A DNA stretch of 64,000 nucleotides from a bacterium (GCA_020444265.1 JAHLLH010000007.1:153918-217917), one strand, 5' to 3'; counted from the stretch's first letter, positions 54,735 through 64,000 are shown. The notes: generated from the letters alone by a model not told the origin. Program-made: numbers and translations.

Positions 54735-54882
54735 GTTTGTGTTGGGGACGTCGGGCATCCCCGTTGATCGAAGACGGTAGCGGCGGATGCTTGCCACGGG
54801 GGATCCCCGACGCTCGCCCGCCTTCGGCGGAATCCCTTTGGTCACGTGCCTGCTGACGCAGGCATGCGAGCTGGGGATGACA
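54735..54882. repeat. TGTCATCCCCAGC repeat, degraded copy 4
   Basis: The right half is conserved (GGGGGATCCCCGACGC, then AGCTGGGGATGACA at the end), but the left end is eroded. It abuts the 54532 repeat, forming a compound block. Confidence 0.65.
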
Positions 54883-55184
54883 GGATTGGGCAAGTTTGTG
54901 CTGACATGGAAAGTTTGACGACCCGGGGTACCTTCGCTTACGAACCACCAAAATCTTCGACTTACGTAGCAGTTTGTACTAGACCTAACTCTATTCTGCA
55001 CTTGAAAGTACATGGTTTGTGCCTCCTTGTCTCCAGGAGGAGAAATCAAGATAGCTGAAAATGCAGAACCTACCCGTTTTAGCCACGCCTAACATATTGG
55101 TCTTACTTGCAATTAGGGTCCAGTATTGCGATATTCTTCACATCTAAAGAAGGTGATCAGATCACCACGCAGTTGTGAACCATA
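54883..55184. other. AT-richer region upstream of the pyruvate oxidoreductase
   Basis: No gene supported. TTGCAA (55107-55112), a 17-base spacer and GATATT (55130-55135) form a possible promoter. A GTGATCAGATCAC palindrome lies at about 55153-55165. An AGGAGGAG at about 55035 has no start codon at the right distance. Confidence 0.4.
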
Positions 55185-55218
55185 GAGCGGACCGGGGGGA
55201 GGGCGAAACGGTCCGCTC
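55185..55218 (+). promoter_or_regulatory. Stable leader hairpin before the pyruvate oxidoreductase gene
   Basis: GAGCGGACCG and CGGTCCGCTC form a perfect 10-base stem with a 14-base purine-rich loop. It ends 21 bases before the ATG, immediately before the GAGAGGAG ribosome site. It may protect the mRNA or control access to translation. Confidence 0.5.
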
Positions 55219-55239
55219 ATAGTGTGAGAGGAGAACAAG

Positions 55240-58200
55240 ATGGCCGGCAAGTACGTGACCATCGATGGCAACGAAGCTGCGGCATATGTCGCTTATCGTA
55301 CCAACGAGATTGCAGCAATTTACCCGATCACCCCGTCCTCGAACATGGGCGAGTGGGCGGACGAGTGGATGGCGAAAGGTGTCAAGAATATCTGGGGCTC
55401 GGTGACACGTGTCCAGGAAATGCAGAGCGAAGGCGGTGCCTCGGCGGCGGTGCACGGCGCGCTTCAGACTGGCAGCTTGACCACCACCTTCACAGCATCC
55501 CAGGGATTGTTGCTGATGATCCCGACGATGTACAAGGTGGCGGGCGAACTGACCAGCACAGTGTTCCACGTGTCGGCTCGTACCCTCGCGACACACGCCC
55601 TCTCGATTTTCGGTGACCACAGCGACATCAATGCTGTCCGTCAGACCGGTTGGGGCCTGCTGTCCAGCCACAATGTGCAGGAAGTGATGGATTTCGCCCT
55701 GATCGCCCAGGCGGCGACCCTGAAATCGCGTGTCCCCTTTGTCCACTTCTTCGATGGCTTCCGCACCTCGCATGAAGTGCAAAAGATCGAAGTGCTGGAG
55801 AACGATGTTATCCGTTCGATGATGGACGATGAACTGGTGATGGCGCACCGTGCCCGTGCGATGAACCCGGAGAACCCGGTCCTGCGTGGTACCTCGCAGA
55901 ACCCGGATGTCTTCTTCCAGGCTCGTGAAACGATCAACAAGTTCTACACCGCTGTCCCGGGCATTGTCCAGGAGGCGATGGATGATTTTGCGAAGTTGAC
56001 AGGCCGTCAGTACCACCTCTTCGACTATGTCGGCGCCCCCGACGCGGAGAAGGTGATTGTCCTGATGGGTTCCGGTGCCCAGGCAGCGGAAGAGGCGGTT
56101 GAGTACCTGACCGACCAGGGCGAAAAAGTTGGTGTGGTCAAGGTCCGTCTTTACAAGCCGATGGACATCAAGGCTTTTATCAACAGCCTGCCGAAGAGTG
56201 TCAAGAAGATCGCTGTCCTCGACCGCACAAAAGAGCCGGGCGCCAATGGCGAGCCGCTCTACCTCGATGTCGTCAGCGCGATTGAAGAAGCGGACCGTGA
56301 TGGCTTCCTCCCGATGGCCCGCCCGCGCATCGTCGGCGGACGTTACGGCCTTTCCTCGAAGGAATTCACCCCGTCGATGATCAAGGCGGTCTTCGACGAG
56401 CTGGGTAACGAGAAGCCGCGTCACGGTTTCACCGTTGGCATCAAGGACGATGTCACCAACCTCAGCCTCGATTACGACCCGACCTTCAGCGTCGAGCCGA
56501 AGGAAGTGTTCCGTGGTAAGTTCTACGGCCTCGGTAGCGATGGTACGGTTGGTGCGAACAAGAACAGCATCAAGATCATCGGTACCGAAACGGACAACTT
56601 CGCGCAGGGCTATTTTGTCTACGATTCGAAGAAGGCCGGCGCCATTACCACCAGCCATCTCCGTTTCGGACCCAAGCCGATCCGGTCAACCTACCTGGTC
56701 AGCGACCCGCAGTTTGTCGCGTGCCACCAGACGGTTTTCCTCGAGAAGTACGAGATGCTGGCGGAAGCCCAGGAAGGCGCAACCTTCTTGCTGAATACGC
56801 CGAATGGTCCGGATGAAATCTGGGACACCCTCCCGCGCCCGGTGCAGGAGCAGCTCGTTTCCAAGAAGATGAAGTTCTACGTGATCGATGCCTACAAGGT
56901 GGCGAAAGACACCGGGATGGGTGCACGCATCAACACGATCATGCAGACTTGCTTCTTTGCGATCAGCGGTATTCTGCCGAAGGATGAGGCGATTGCCAAG
57001 ATCAAAGAAGCGGCGAAAAAGACCTACGGCAAAAAGGGTGAGCAGGTTGTTCAGATGAACTACCATGCCATCGACAAAACCGTCGAGAACCTCTTCGAGG
57101 TTACCATCCCCGAAGCCGTCAACAGCACCATTGAACGTCTCCCGGCCGTCCCGGATAACGCTCCAGATTACGTCAAGCGCGTACTCGGAGAGATCATCGG
57201 AAGCCGTGGCGATGACCTGCCTGTATCCGCCTTCCCGGTGGATGGCACCTTCCCGCTGGGCACGACCAAGTGGGAGAAGCGCAATATCGCCCTTGAAATT
57301 CCGGTTTGGGACGAGGACATCTGCATCCAGTGCGGCAAATGCGTCATGATCTGCCCGCACGCCTCGATTCGTGCGAAGGCATTCGATTCTTCCCTGTTGG
57401 ACAAGGCGCCGGAAAGCTTCAAATCCTGCGACTACAAGGGCAAGGAATTCGGCGAGAATCAGAAGTATTCGATCCAGGTCGCCCCGGAAGATTGCACCGG
57501 TTGCAAGCTCTGTGTCGAGATCTGCCCGGCTGCTGACCGTAAGACCGGCAAACGTGCCCTCGAGATGGCCGACCAGCTTCCGCTGCGTGTCCAGGAACGT
57601 AAGAACTACGAGTTCTTCCTTGACGAGATTCCGGAAGTGGATCGCAGCCTGGTGAAGCGCAATGTGAAGGGCAGCCAGTTCCTCGAGCCACTCTTTGAGT
57701 ACTCAGGCGCCTGCTCTGGTTGTGGTGAAACCCCGTACGTCAAGCTCCTCAGCCAGCTCTTCGGCGACCGTGCAGTGATCGCCAACGCTACCGGTTGTTC
57801 CTCGATTTACGGCGGCAACCTGCCGACGACCCCGTGGACAACCAACAAGGAAGGCCGTGGGCCGACATGGAACAATTCCCTGTTCGAGGATGCCGCAGAA
57901 TTTGCCCTCGGTTTCCGTCTCACCATCGACAAGCAGACCGAGTATGCGCGTGACATGCTGACACGCATGCGTGCCGAGATCGGCGCGGAGCTGGTCGATG
58001 AAATCATGATGGCTGTCCAAGCTGATGAGCCGGCCATTTTCGAACAGCGTGAACGTGTCAAGCAGCTCCGGACCAAGTTGGCCGAGTTGGGTTCACCCGA
58101 TGCCAAGCTGCTCGATTCCGTGGCCGACAGCCTCGTGAAGAAGAGTGTCTGGAGTATCGGTGGTGATGGCTGGGCGTTTGATATTGGTTATGGCGGCCTG

Positions 58201-58809
58201 GACCACACCCTCGCCTCCGGTAAAAACATCAACCTGCTTGTCCTGGATACTGGCGTCTACTCGAACACGGGCGGTCAGTGCTCCAAGGCAACCCCGCTTG
58301 GGGCGGTTGCGAAGTTTGCGGCCGGTGGCAAGCCCCTGGCACGTAAGGACCTTGGCCTGATGGCGATGAGCTATGGCAATGTCTACGTCGCGCAGGTAGC
58401 GATGGGTGCCAGCGATACGCAGTTGATGAAGGCGATGATGGAAGCGGAAGCCTATGATGGCCCCTCGATCATCATTTGCTACACCCACTGCATCGCGCAC
58501 GGCATTGACATGGAGAAGGGTGCGGCGGCGCAGAAAATGGCAGCCGACTCTGGTGCCTGGTTGCTCTACCGTTACAACCCGGATCTCGCCGCCGAAGGCA
58601 AGAACCCGTTGCAGCTCGACAGCAAACCGCCGAAGATGCCGGTCGCGGATTGGATGAACACCGAGCAGCGTTTCCGCATGCTCTTCAAATCCTCTCCCGA
58701 CACCGCGAAGGAACTGGCCGAAATGGCGAATGCCGATGCGACTCGTCGCTACGCCTACTTCGCCCACCTCGCCAAGCAGGACTTCAGCGGCAAGGACGCG
58801 GACGAGTAA
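55240..58809 (+). CDS. nifJ: Pyruvate:ferredoxin (flavodoxin) oxidoreductase
   Basis: 1189 residues, the length of the single-chain homodimeric enzyme. The order is: N-terminal pyruvate-binding/TPP-pyrimidine domain (YPITPSSNMGEWADEW; TASQGLLLMIP), transketolase C-like domain, gamma domain, linker, two ferredoxin-type 4Fe-4S sets (CIQCGKCVMIC from residue 695; CTGCKLCVEIC from 752), then the TPP-pyrophosphate domain with CSGCGE at 825 for the proximal cluster and GDGWAFDIGYGG. It converts pyruvate and CoA to acetyl-CoA, CO2 and reduced ferredoxin or flavodoxin, marking anaerobic metabolism. The ribosome site GAGAGGAG is strong. It is monocistronic: a hairpin leader before it and a terminator after it. 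Confidence 0.96.
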   Translation: MAGKYVTIDGNEAAAYVAYRTNEIAAIYPITPSSNMGEWADEWMAKGVKNIWGSVTRVQEMQSEGGASAAVHGALQTGSLTTTFTASQGLLLMIPTMYKVAGELTSTVFHVSARTLATHALSIFGDHSDINAVRQTGWGLLSSHNVQEVMDFALIAQAATLKSRVPFVHFFDGFRTSHEVQKIEVLENDVIRSMMDDELVMAHRARAMNPENPVLRGTSQNPDVFFQARETINKFYTAVPGIVQEAMDDFAKLTGRQYHLFDYVGAPDAEKVIVLMGSGAQAAEEAVEYLTDQGEKVGVVKVRLYKPMDIKAFINSLPKSVKKIAVLDRTKEPGANGEPLYLDVVSAIEEADRDGFLPMARPRIVGGRYGLSSKEFTPSMIKAVFDELGNEKPRHGFTVGIKDDVTNLSLDYDPTFSVEPKEVFRGKFYGLGSDGTVGANKNSIKIIGTETDNFAQGYFVYDSKKAGAITTSHLRFGPKPIRSTYLVSDPQFVACHQTVFLEKYEMLAEAQEGATFLLNTPNGPDEIWDTLPRPVQEQLVSKKMKFYVIDAYKVAKDTGMGARINTIMQTCFFAISGILPKDEAIAKIKEAAKKTYGKKGEQVVQMNYHAIDKTVENLFEVTIPEAVNSTIERLPAVPDNAPDYVKRVLGEIIGSRGDDLPVSAFPVDGTFPLGTTKWEKRNIALEIPVWDEDICIQCGKCVMICPHASIRAKAFDSSLLDKAPESFKSCDYKGKEFGENQKYSIQVAPEDCTGCKLCVEICPAADRKTGKRALEMADQLPLRVQERKNYEFFLDEIPEVDRSLVKRNVKGSQFLEPLFEYSGACSGCGETPYVKLLSQLFGDRAVIANATGCSSIYGGNLPTTPWTTNKEGRGPTWNNSLFEDAAEFALGFRLTIDKQTEYARDMLTRMRAEIGAELVDEIMMAVQADEPAIFEQRERVKQLRTKLAELGSPDAKLLDSVADSLVKKSVWSIGGDGWAFDIGYGGLDHTLASGKNINLLVLDTGVYSNTGGQCSKATPLGAVAKFAAGGKPLARKDLGLMAMSYGNVYVAQVAMGASDTQLMKAMMEAEAYDGPSIIICYTHCIAHGIDMEKGAAAQKMAADSGAWLLYRYNPDLAAEGKNPLQLDSKPPKMPVADWMNTEQRFRMLFKSSPDTAKELAEMANADATRRYAYFAHLAKQDFSGKDADE

Positions 58810-58833
58810 ACCTAGCTACATCGAAGTAACCCC

Positions 58834-58862
58834 AAGGGACCGGCAGATGCCGGTCCCTTTTT
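58834..58862 (+). terminator. Terminator after the pyruvate oxidoreductase gene
   Basis: AAGGGACCGGCA and TGCCGGTCCCTT form a perfect 12-base stem around GA, followed by TTTTT, 25 bases past the stop. A second hairpin, CCCGATCCG / CGGATCGGG, follows at about 58883-58908. Confidence 0.9.
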
Positions 58863-59083
58863 GAGTCGGGCTTCAGAGTGGCCCGATCCGGCAAATGACG
58901 GATCGGGTTTATTCATCTAGGGGGATCGCGTCAGGTGAGGAGACTTGATGTAACCAAGCCACGGAAATAAAAAACAAGCCCTTCCCATTGGCGGGTCCGG
59001 AGGTTGCGGTCCTACTTTCAGGCTGTCCAGTTGAGCTGACAACAAGAGAAGGAACCGGTATCGGTTCCGCTCCGGAGGCGGAG

Positions 59084-61417
59084 ATGCAACGTTGGATTTC
59101 GCTCACCACTCTCGCAGGGTTCCTCCTGCCGATGTTCCTTTTTGCCCAGCCTGTTTTGCGTGATGGCTGGCCGCATGACTACGGCGAAGAAAATGTTGCT
59201 GGAATCAGCATGATCAATCCGCTTGCCGTCCAGATCCTCGAGGATGGCACCTGGCTGATTGCCACCGGGACTCCCCACGATATCCGTCTCTACAACCGAA
59301 ATGGCACCCTATTGGCCGAGTGGCCGGTGGCGGGGACCCTGGCTGACCCCTTGAGTGCCGATAGCATCACCGCTGGTCCGAACATCGGGGATGTGGATGG
59401 TGATGGGGAACCGGAAATAGTCGTTGGCTTGCGTGATTTTGGTGCATTCGTCCGAGGTATCGGGGTCTACGATCTGGATGGAACGATCGATCAGACCCTG
59501 ACTCAATCCTTCTCGATGAGCTCGACCAACTTTTCGCAGGTAGTGCTGGAGAACCTGGATGATGATCCCGCACTCGAGATTGCGTTCACCGCAGGATATG
59601 CTGTTCATGTGATTGATCAGGATGGCAGCGAACTGGCAGGATTTCCCTGGGACCTTGGTTTCCAGGCAAGCCATGCGTGGACCGGGATCGCTGTCGTACC
59701 CTCCGCAGTGACCGGAGGCAGCCCGGTGCTGGTCTGGATGAGCACCAACTACCAGATGCATGCGCGTGCTGTTGGTGAGGAGCAGGAACGACCCGGGTGG
59801 CCTGTCAGTTTCGAGAGTCTTGGCGGGATCAACCGTGCCGGCCCTGTGATCATCCCTCAGCCGAATGGTTGGTATGTAGCGGTAGTCGATCCGGGGAATG
59901 CGCACCTCTGGGATCAGGATGGTGTTTCGCCTGAGGGATTCCCACGTCCCTTGCCCACAGGCAGTGGGCCGCTATCCTGGATGAGTGCGGCCGATGTCGA
60001 TGGCGACAATTCACCGGAGTTGCTCTTCCGTTGCTCGTACAATGCCAACCTGCATGCGATCAATCTGCGTTCGGAGTATGTGCCGCTATATCCCCTTGCA
60101 TTGAGTGCCGAGGGGACCGGGAATGCGCAGACGGTGGCGATGAAAACCAGCTTTTCTGCGCCTGCCCACCTCTTTCTCGGCGCCAAGGGACCCGAGCTGA
60201 GCGATGTCAGCTTTATGGGCTACCGGGATGGTCAGCCTCTGCCCGGTTTTCCTGTAGATTTCACCGTTACCGAGTGGCAGGCGCGTCCACGTGTCGCCCT
60301 CTTTCCGCAGGATGAAAACGGCCTGATGTCGATTGTGGTGCACACCACCTTCGGCTATACTGCGGTCTACGATCTCGAGGTGGAGCTGGAGGACACGGCG
60401 ACCCTCGAATGGGCGATGCCGTCCGGTCAACCGGGAGGCAACCCGGTCTATCGTCCTACCCTGCTGGGACAAGAGGATGCTCCCTTCTTTCGCTTCAGTG
60501 TCGACACATTGCAGTTCGGCGAGTTGCTGGTGTTTGACGAGGCGGAAGGCTCGGTGACGATTGAGAACCTCGGCAGTGAAGCGGGAGAGGTGACCGCCCT
60601 CGAGGTGGAGGCGGGCGAGTTTGACGCGGACTTCAACGTTGAGCCAGCGGTGCCGTTTACGCTTGACCCGGGTGCGAGCGAGACAGTCACCCTTACCTGG
60701 TCGCCGGAAGATCCCTACCTGCTCGAGGGCACGCTGACCATTACTCATGATCCAGCCCCTTCCTCCACGGAGACGGCGATCAGGTTGGAGGGGGAAGCTG
60801 GTCAACCTCCCGTACTGCTCTTTCCATCCCACCTGGATTATGGAATTGTCACAGACCCCATGGCGATGGAAACCATCAACCTGGAAATTGAGAACGATGG
60901 TAGCGGGGTGGGACGAATCGACACCGTCCTTGTGCCGCAAGATGTCGCCGATGTGCTGACCATCCAGGCAGAGTTTCCCCTCATCCTGCCTCCCTCGAGT
61001 ACCGGTTCAATCCTCCTGACCTGGGAACCTGTGGTCGAGGGCGTACTGATGACCGAAATTGAGATGCTGCACAACGATCCATTCCTCGGCTACACGAGTA
61101 CGATCTATCTGGACGGTATCTGGTCGGTGGGTGTCGATGAGGACAAGCTCCCGGTCTCTTACAGCCTCGAGCAGAACCACCCGAATCCCTTCAACCCGGA
61201 GACCGTGATCCGCTATTCCCTTGCTCAACCGGGAGATGTAAAGCTGACCGTCTTCACGATTGAGGGGCGTGAGCTGATTTCGCTGGTAGATGGGTACCGT
61301 GAAGCGGGCATCCATAACGTGCGCTTCAATGGGCACACCCTGGCCAGCGGTGTGTACCTTTACAGATTGGAAACAAACCAGTTCCGCGCTCTGCGGAAGA
61401 TGATCCTGATCCGGTAA
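59084..61417 (+). CDS. Secreted propeller/ASH-domain protein with T9SS tail, first of a tandem pair
   Basis: 777 residues. The ATG at 59084 follows GGAGGCGGAG and starts a signal peptide (MQRWISLTTLAGFLLPMFLFA); the mature protein begins QPVLRDGWP. Residues about 90-440 have FG-GAP/VCBS-like calcium-site repeats (GDVDGDGEPEIVVGL, AADVDGDNSPELLFR), suggesting a beta-propeller. Residues about 465-680 are two ASH/Hydin-like beta-sandwiches (LQFGELLVFDEAEGSVTIENLG; LDYGIVTDPMAMETINLEIEN). The end has NHPNPFNPET, VFTIEGREL and SGVYLYRL, a type IX sorting domain. Surface or extracellular location is inferred; the role is unknown. A GGAACCG / CGGTTCC hairpin lies at 59051-59068. The paralogue starts 42 bases downstream, so they form an operon. 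Confidence 0.87.
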   Translation: MQRWISLTTLAGFLLPMFLFAQPVLRDGWPHDYGEENVAGISMINPLAVQILEDGTWLIATGTPHDIRLYNRNGTLLAEWPVAGTLADPLSADSITAGPNIGDVDGDGEPEIVVGLRDFGAFVRGIGVYDLDGTIDQTLTQSFSMSSTNFSQVVLENLDDDPALEIAFTAGYAVHVIDQDGSELAGFPWDLGFQASHAWTGIAVVPSAVTGGSPVLVWMSTNYQMHARAVGEEQERPGWPVSFESLGGINRAGPVIIPQPNGWYVAVVDPGNAHLWDQDGVSPEGFPRPLPTGSGPLSWMSAADVDGDNSPELLFRCSYNANLHAINLRSEYVPLYPLALSAEGTGNAQTVAMKTSFSAPAHLFLGAKGPELSDVSFMGYRDGQPLPGFPVDFTVTEWQARPRVALFPQDENGLMSIVVHTTFGYTAVYDLEVELEDTATLEWAMPSGQPGGNPVYRPTLLGQEDAPFFRFSVDTLQFGELLVFDEAEGSVTIENLGSEAGEVTALEVEAGEFDADFNVEPAVPFTLDPGASETVTLTWSPEDPYLLEGTLTITHDPAPSSTETAIRLEGEAGQPPVLLFPSHLDYGIVTDPMAMETINLEIENDGSGVGRIDTVLVPQDVADVLTIQAEFPLILPPSSTGSILLTWEPVVEGVLMTEIEMLHNDPFLGYTSTIYLDGIWSVGVDEDKLPVSYSLEQNHPNPFNPETVIRYSLAQPGDVKLTVFTIEGRELISLVDGYREAGIHNVRFNGHTLASGVYLYRLETNQFRALRKMILIR

Positions 61418-61459
61418 CCCCCCGCCGGACATCTGTTGGACGATTGAAGGAGATGGACC

Positions 61460-63778
61460 ATGAGACGTGTGCTCGTTTTTTGCCTGCTGGGATTGCTTAT
61501 GGCTTCGGTTGGTTTTGCTCAGCCGGTGCTTCGTGACGGTTGGCCGCAGGATTTAAGTGCCGGCGGGAACAACCCCTTCACGAGTGTCAATCCCCTCGCC
61601 GTAGTTGAGGACAGCGATGGCAGCCGTTACATCGCCGCCGCGACCACCAACCACATACGCCTCTTCTCGATTGATGGCGAATTGCTGCAGGAGTGGGCCT
61701 GTGCGGACCTGGTTCCCGCAGAACCGACCGCTGACTATCTCGCGGGTGGGCCGCAGATCGCTGATGTTGATGGTGATGGGGAGCTGGAAGTGATCGCAAT
61801 GCTACGTCGCAACACCGCCACCTCACGTGCCATCGCTGTACTCGAATTTGATGGCACCCTGAATACGACCCTTTCACGAGGTCATACACTGGCCCAGGTG
61901 GACATTTCCACCTTTGCCTGCGCGGATGTGGACGGGGATGGTTTCGACGAAATCATCTACAGCACCTCTGCCGAAATCCATGCCATCGACCAGTCCGGGT
62001 CGGAAGTGGATGGTTTCCCCTGGAACGTCAGCCGTCCCCATATTGGCGCCGGTCCGGTGGTTGTGCCGGCGGATGTGAATGGCGGGACGGCTGTGGTTGT
62101 CTGGCCAGGGCAGGATTTGCAGATGCATGCGCGTGCAGCCGATGGGGATGCTGATCTCGCCGGCTGGCCGGTTGGCTTTGTGGCACCCACCGGCTTCCAG
62201 ATGTCCCCACCGATGGTGATTCCTTCCGAAACCGGCTGGTATGTTGCGTTTGCCGGGGTCAATGGGGTCTACCTTTGGGACCAGGATGGTACGCTTCAGG
62301 AAAACTTCCCGGTCGCCCCGCAGAATGTAGATGCCTCTCTGCTGATGTTCTCCGGTGCTGCGGATGTCGATGGTGATTCGACCCCGGAAATCCTCTTCCG
62401 CTCGTGGAACAGCGATTATGTTTCAGCGGTTGGGCTGGATGGTGCCTACCTCGATGGCTATCCCTTCTCGACGGGAACTGAGGCGGGCCGGTCTGAGTCG
62501 GTGGCGGTACTCAAGCCAACCAGCGATGCCGTGGGCTACCAGTTCTTCGCCTCGCTCGGTCCCGGCGGGAACGACCTGACTTTCTTCGGACGGGATGGCC
62601 TGAGCAACCTGACCGGATTCCCGGTCGCGGTGACCACGACCGAACAGGTGCCGATGACCTCGACGGCAGTGTTCAAACCGGTCGACGGTACCATGTCGAT
62701 TGTCTATTCGACCCAGTGGGGTTATACGACGGTGTATGATCTGGAGATCGATTACGATGCCAATGGTAGGATCGAGTGGGGAATGCCGCACGGTCATGCC
62801 AACGGAAACCGTGTCTATCGCCCCGAAGTGTTTGTCTCGTTCGAAGGCCCCATATTCGGCTTTGCACCCGCGACGCATGATTTTGGTGAGGTGGAAGTCG
62901 GCGAGACGGTGACCTTTGATGTCACGGTTGGCAACTATGGCACGCAGGCGGGAGAGTTGACCTCTGCGGACTTTGTCCACGGTGATGATCTCTCTCTTGA
63001 TGCAACGTTGCCGGTTTCCCTCGATCCTGGGGCGACAGCAACCTGGACCATCAGTTGGTCACCCACGACTGCTGGCGATTTAAGCGACTCACTGCACATT
63101 GTGCATGATGAAGACATAGATGGGACCGACTCCTACGTTGGATTGGTCGGTCTAACCGTTCAGTACCCCGAACTGATGATCCCCGAAACCGTCGACTTCG
63201 GGATGATCTACAGCGACGATCCGGTTGGAGAAGCGAGCCTGGTCATTGAGAATACGGGTGAAGCGGACGGCATCATCGACGAAGTCATTGTCAATATCGC
63301 CCATCAACACCTGCTTTCGGTCGGTGACGTCGATTTCCCGTTGACGATTGAACCGGGTGGTACCGTTACGATTCCGCTGCTCTGGGAACCGATTCGTGAT
63401 GGAGCCTTCAGCAGCAGTGTGGTTGTCTACCACAACGATCCCGAACTGGGCGGCGAGACCACAGTTGCCGTGATGGGCGAGCTGGTCAACGATGCTCCTG
63501 AAACCGGGATACCCTCGGTCTATGCCCTCGAGCAGAACCATCCGAACCCCTTCAATCCGCAGACCTCCATCCGCTACAGCCTGAAGCAGGCGGGCGAGGT
63601 GACCTTAACGGTTTACAATGTGGAGGGGCGTGAAGTGGCGACCCTGGTCCAGGGCCAGAAGCAGGCCGGCTGGCACCAGGTGCAGTTCGATGGCAGCCGT
63701 TTCGCGAGTGGTGTCTACCTCTACTCGATCCAGGTCAATGATTTCCGCGCGCTGCGGAAAATGGTGTTGGTGCAGTAA
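61460..63778 (+). CDS. Secreted propeller/ASH-domain protein with T9SS tail, second of a tandem pair
   Basis: 772 residues, ATG 61460 after GAAGGAG. Signal peptide MRRVLVFCLLGLLMASVGFA, then QPVLRDGWP exactly as in the preceding protein. Calcium-type repeats (ADVDGDGELEVIAML, ADVDGDGFDEIIYS, AADVDGDSTPEILFR) form a propeller region at about 90-440. Two ASH-like domains follow (HDFGEVEVGETVTFDVTVGN; VDFGMIYSDDPVGEASLVIEN). The tail has NHPNPFNPQT, VYNVEGREV and GVYLYSI, a type IX sorting domain. The layout is the same as its neighbour throughout, so the pair arose by tandem duplication, but the two have diverged well. Co-secretion and possibly a shared complex are inferred. Confidence 0.88.
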   Translation: MRRVLVFCLLGLLMASVGFAQPVLRDGWPQDLSAGGNNPFTSVNPLAVVEDSDGSRYIAAATTNHIRLFSIDGELLQEWACADLVPAEPTADYLAGGPQIADVDGDGELEVIAMLRRNTATSRAIAVLEFDGTLNTTLSRGHTLAQVDISTFACADVDGDGFDEIIYSTSAEIHAIDQSGSEVDGFPWNVSRPHIGAGPVVVPADVNGGTAVVVWPGQDLQMHARAADGDADLAGWPVGFVAPTGFQMSPPMVIPSETGWYVAFAGVNGVYLWDQDGTLQENFPVAPQNVDASLLMFSGAADVDGDSTPEILFRSWNSDYVSAVGLDGAYLDGYPFSTGTEAGRSESVAVLKPTSDAVGYQFFASLGPGGNDLTFFGRDGLSNLTGFPVAVTTTEQVPMTSTAVFKPVDGTMSIVYSTQWGYTTVYDLEIDYDANGRIEWGMPHGHANGNRVYRPEVFVSFEGPIFGFAPATHDFGEVEVGETVTFDVTVGNYGTQAGELTSADFVHGDDLSLDATLPVSLDPGATATWTISWSPTTAGDLSDSLHIVHDEDIDGTDSYVGLVGLTVQYPELMIPETVDFGMIYSDDPVGEASLVIENTGEADGIIDEVIVNIAHQHLLSVGDVDFPLTIEPGGTVTIPLLWEPIRDGAFSSSVVVYHNDPELGGETTVAVMGELVNDAPETGIPSVYALEQNHPNPFNPQTSIRYSLKQAGEVTLTVYNVEGREVATLVQGQKQAGWHQVQFDGSRFASGVYLYSIQVNDFRALRKMVLVQ

Positions 63779-64000
63779 GGCAGTTCGGTCCGGTCCTCAG
63801 ACCTGACCGAGGCACCGTCAGATCTTCGGGTCTGCCGGAACAGAAGTTGGGTGGCCCGGGGCTTGAGCCTCGGGCCTCTCTGTCTACAAGCTGTTAGCCA
63901 TTGTATGAACAAACCCGATTTGACGAGCAAGTCGGGCCACCCAGCCTGATCTTCCCCCGTTTTGGTGGACAGGGAGTTAAGCAACGTTTTTGTGTTTCAA
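63779..64000. repeat. Hairpin cluster at the right edge
   Basis: CGGTCCGGTC / GACCTGACCG (63786-63809, one mismatch) belongs to the TCAGGTC family and may terminate the operon. GGCCCGGGGC / GCCTCGGGCC (63853-63876) and CCCGATTTG / CAAGTCGGG (63914-63936) belong to the GGCCC palindrome families. No gene was seen before the window ends. Confidence 0.55.

Noticed and set aside
55061..55147. 28-codon frame upstream of the pyruvate oxidoreductase, near an AGGAGG
   Set aside because: The AGGAGG is about 20 bases from the ATG, too far to serve it, and the peptide has no features of a leader peptide.
55162..56658. A 498-codon minus-strand frame overlapping the start of the pyruvate oxidoreductase gene
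   Set aside because: It covers conserved coding sequence of the plus-strand enzyme and has no recognisable domain.

Overview
The window is about 64 kb of bacterial chromosome. Coding density is high, and most of it is moderately GC-rich. At least six full-length proteins end in the 'PNPFN'-type C-terminal domain used as a type IX secretion (T9SS / Por) sorting signal, and a seventh runs off the left edge after entering that domain. That signature, plus beta-propeller sensor kinases, a TonB-dependent receptor with a carboxypeptidase-regulatory-like N-terminus and a pyruvate:ferredoxin oxidoreductase, points to an anaerobic or facultative member of the FCB group (Bacteroidota relatives or candidate phyla). 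The phylum cannot be fixed from the sequence alone. No T9SS machinery genes lie in the window.

Layout. (1) 1-6.4 kb: two tandem minus-strand secreted beta-helix proteins, the first cut by the window edge. (2) 6.8-7.7 kb: a DHH-family phosphoesterase-like protein. (3) 8.2-28.1 kb: a loose carbohydrate region. It holds a GH31 glucosidase, two divergently transcribed propeller sensors (the first lacks an ATPase domain, the second is a complete histidine kinase), a small acidic exported protein behind a long structured leader, a TonB-dependent receptor, a GH5 cellulase-like enzyme with an internal domain insertion, a sulfotransferase and a GH38-like mannosidase. (4) 28.1-31.5 kb: a rhuM gene between a frameshifted sorting-domain remnant and a sorting-tagged pentahaem cytochrome that carries a nearly identical tail. 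(5) 32.0-39.8 kb: a 2591-residue, visibly AT-richer surface protein next to tRNA-Gln. (6) 40.2-50.5 kb: a housekeeping block with pal, a cpoB-like gene, an NTF2-like gene, lepA-lepB, tRNA-Ala, a DinB-like gene and dnaX-ybaB-recR. (7) 50.8-58.8 kb: an ABC permease, two related small membrane proteins and pyruvate:ferredoxin oxidoreductase. (8) 59.1-63.8 kb: two tandem secreted propeller/ASH proteins with sorting tails.

Intergenic space is unusually full of repeats. There are at least three families with inverted ends: TGTCATCCCCAGC, TGTCATCCCGGG and CGTCATNGCGA. There are also arrays of short perfect hairpins whose two arms change together from copy to copy. Several palindromes near gene starts look like operators, including a perfect TGTGA-N6-TCACA site between the GH31 gene and the sensors.

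The most system-like proposal is that the GH31 / sensor pair / small acidic protein / TonB receptor / GH5 / sulfotransferase / GH38 stretch is a non-canonical polysaccharide-use locus with a divided sensor. This is inference: the genes sit on both strands, are separated by terminators and repeats, and have no adjacent SusD-like protein or response regulator. Start sites were chosen from ribosome binding sites and signal peptides. Family calls come from recognising motifs, not from database searches.
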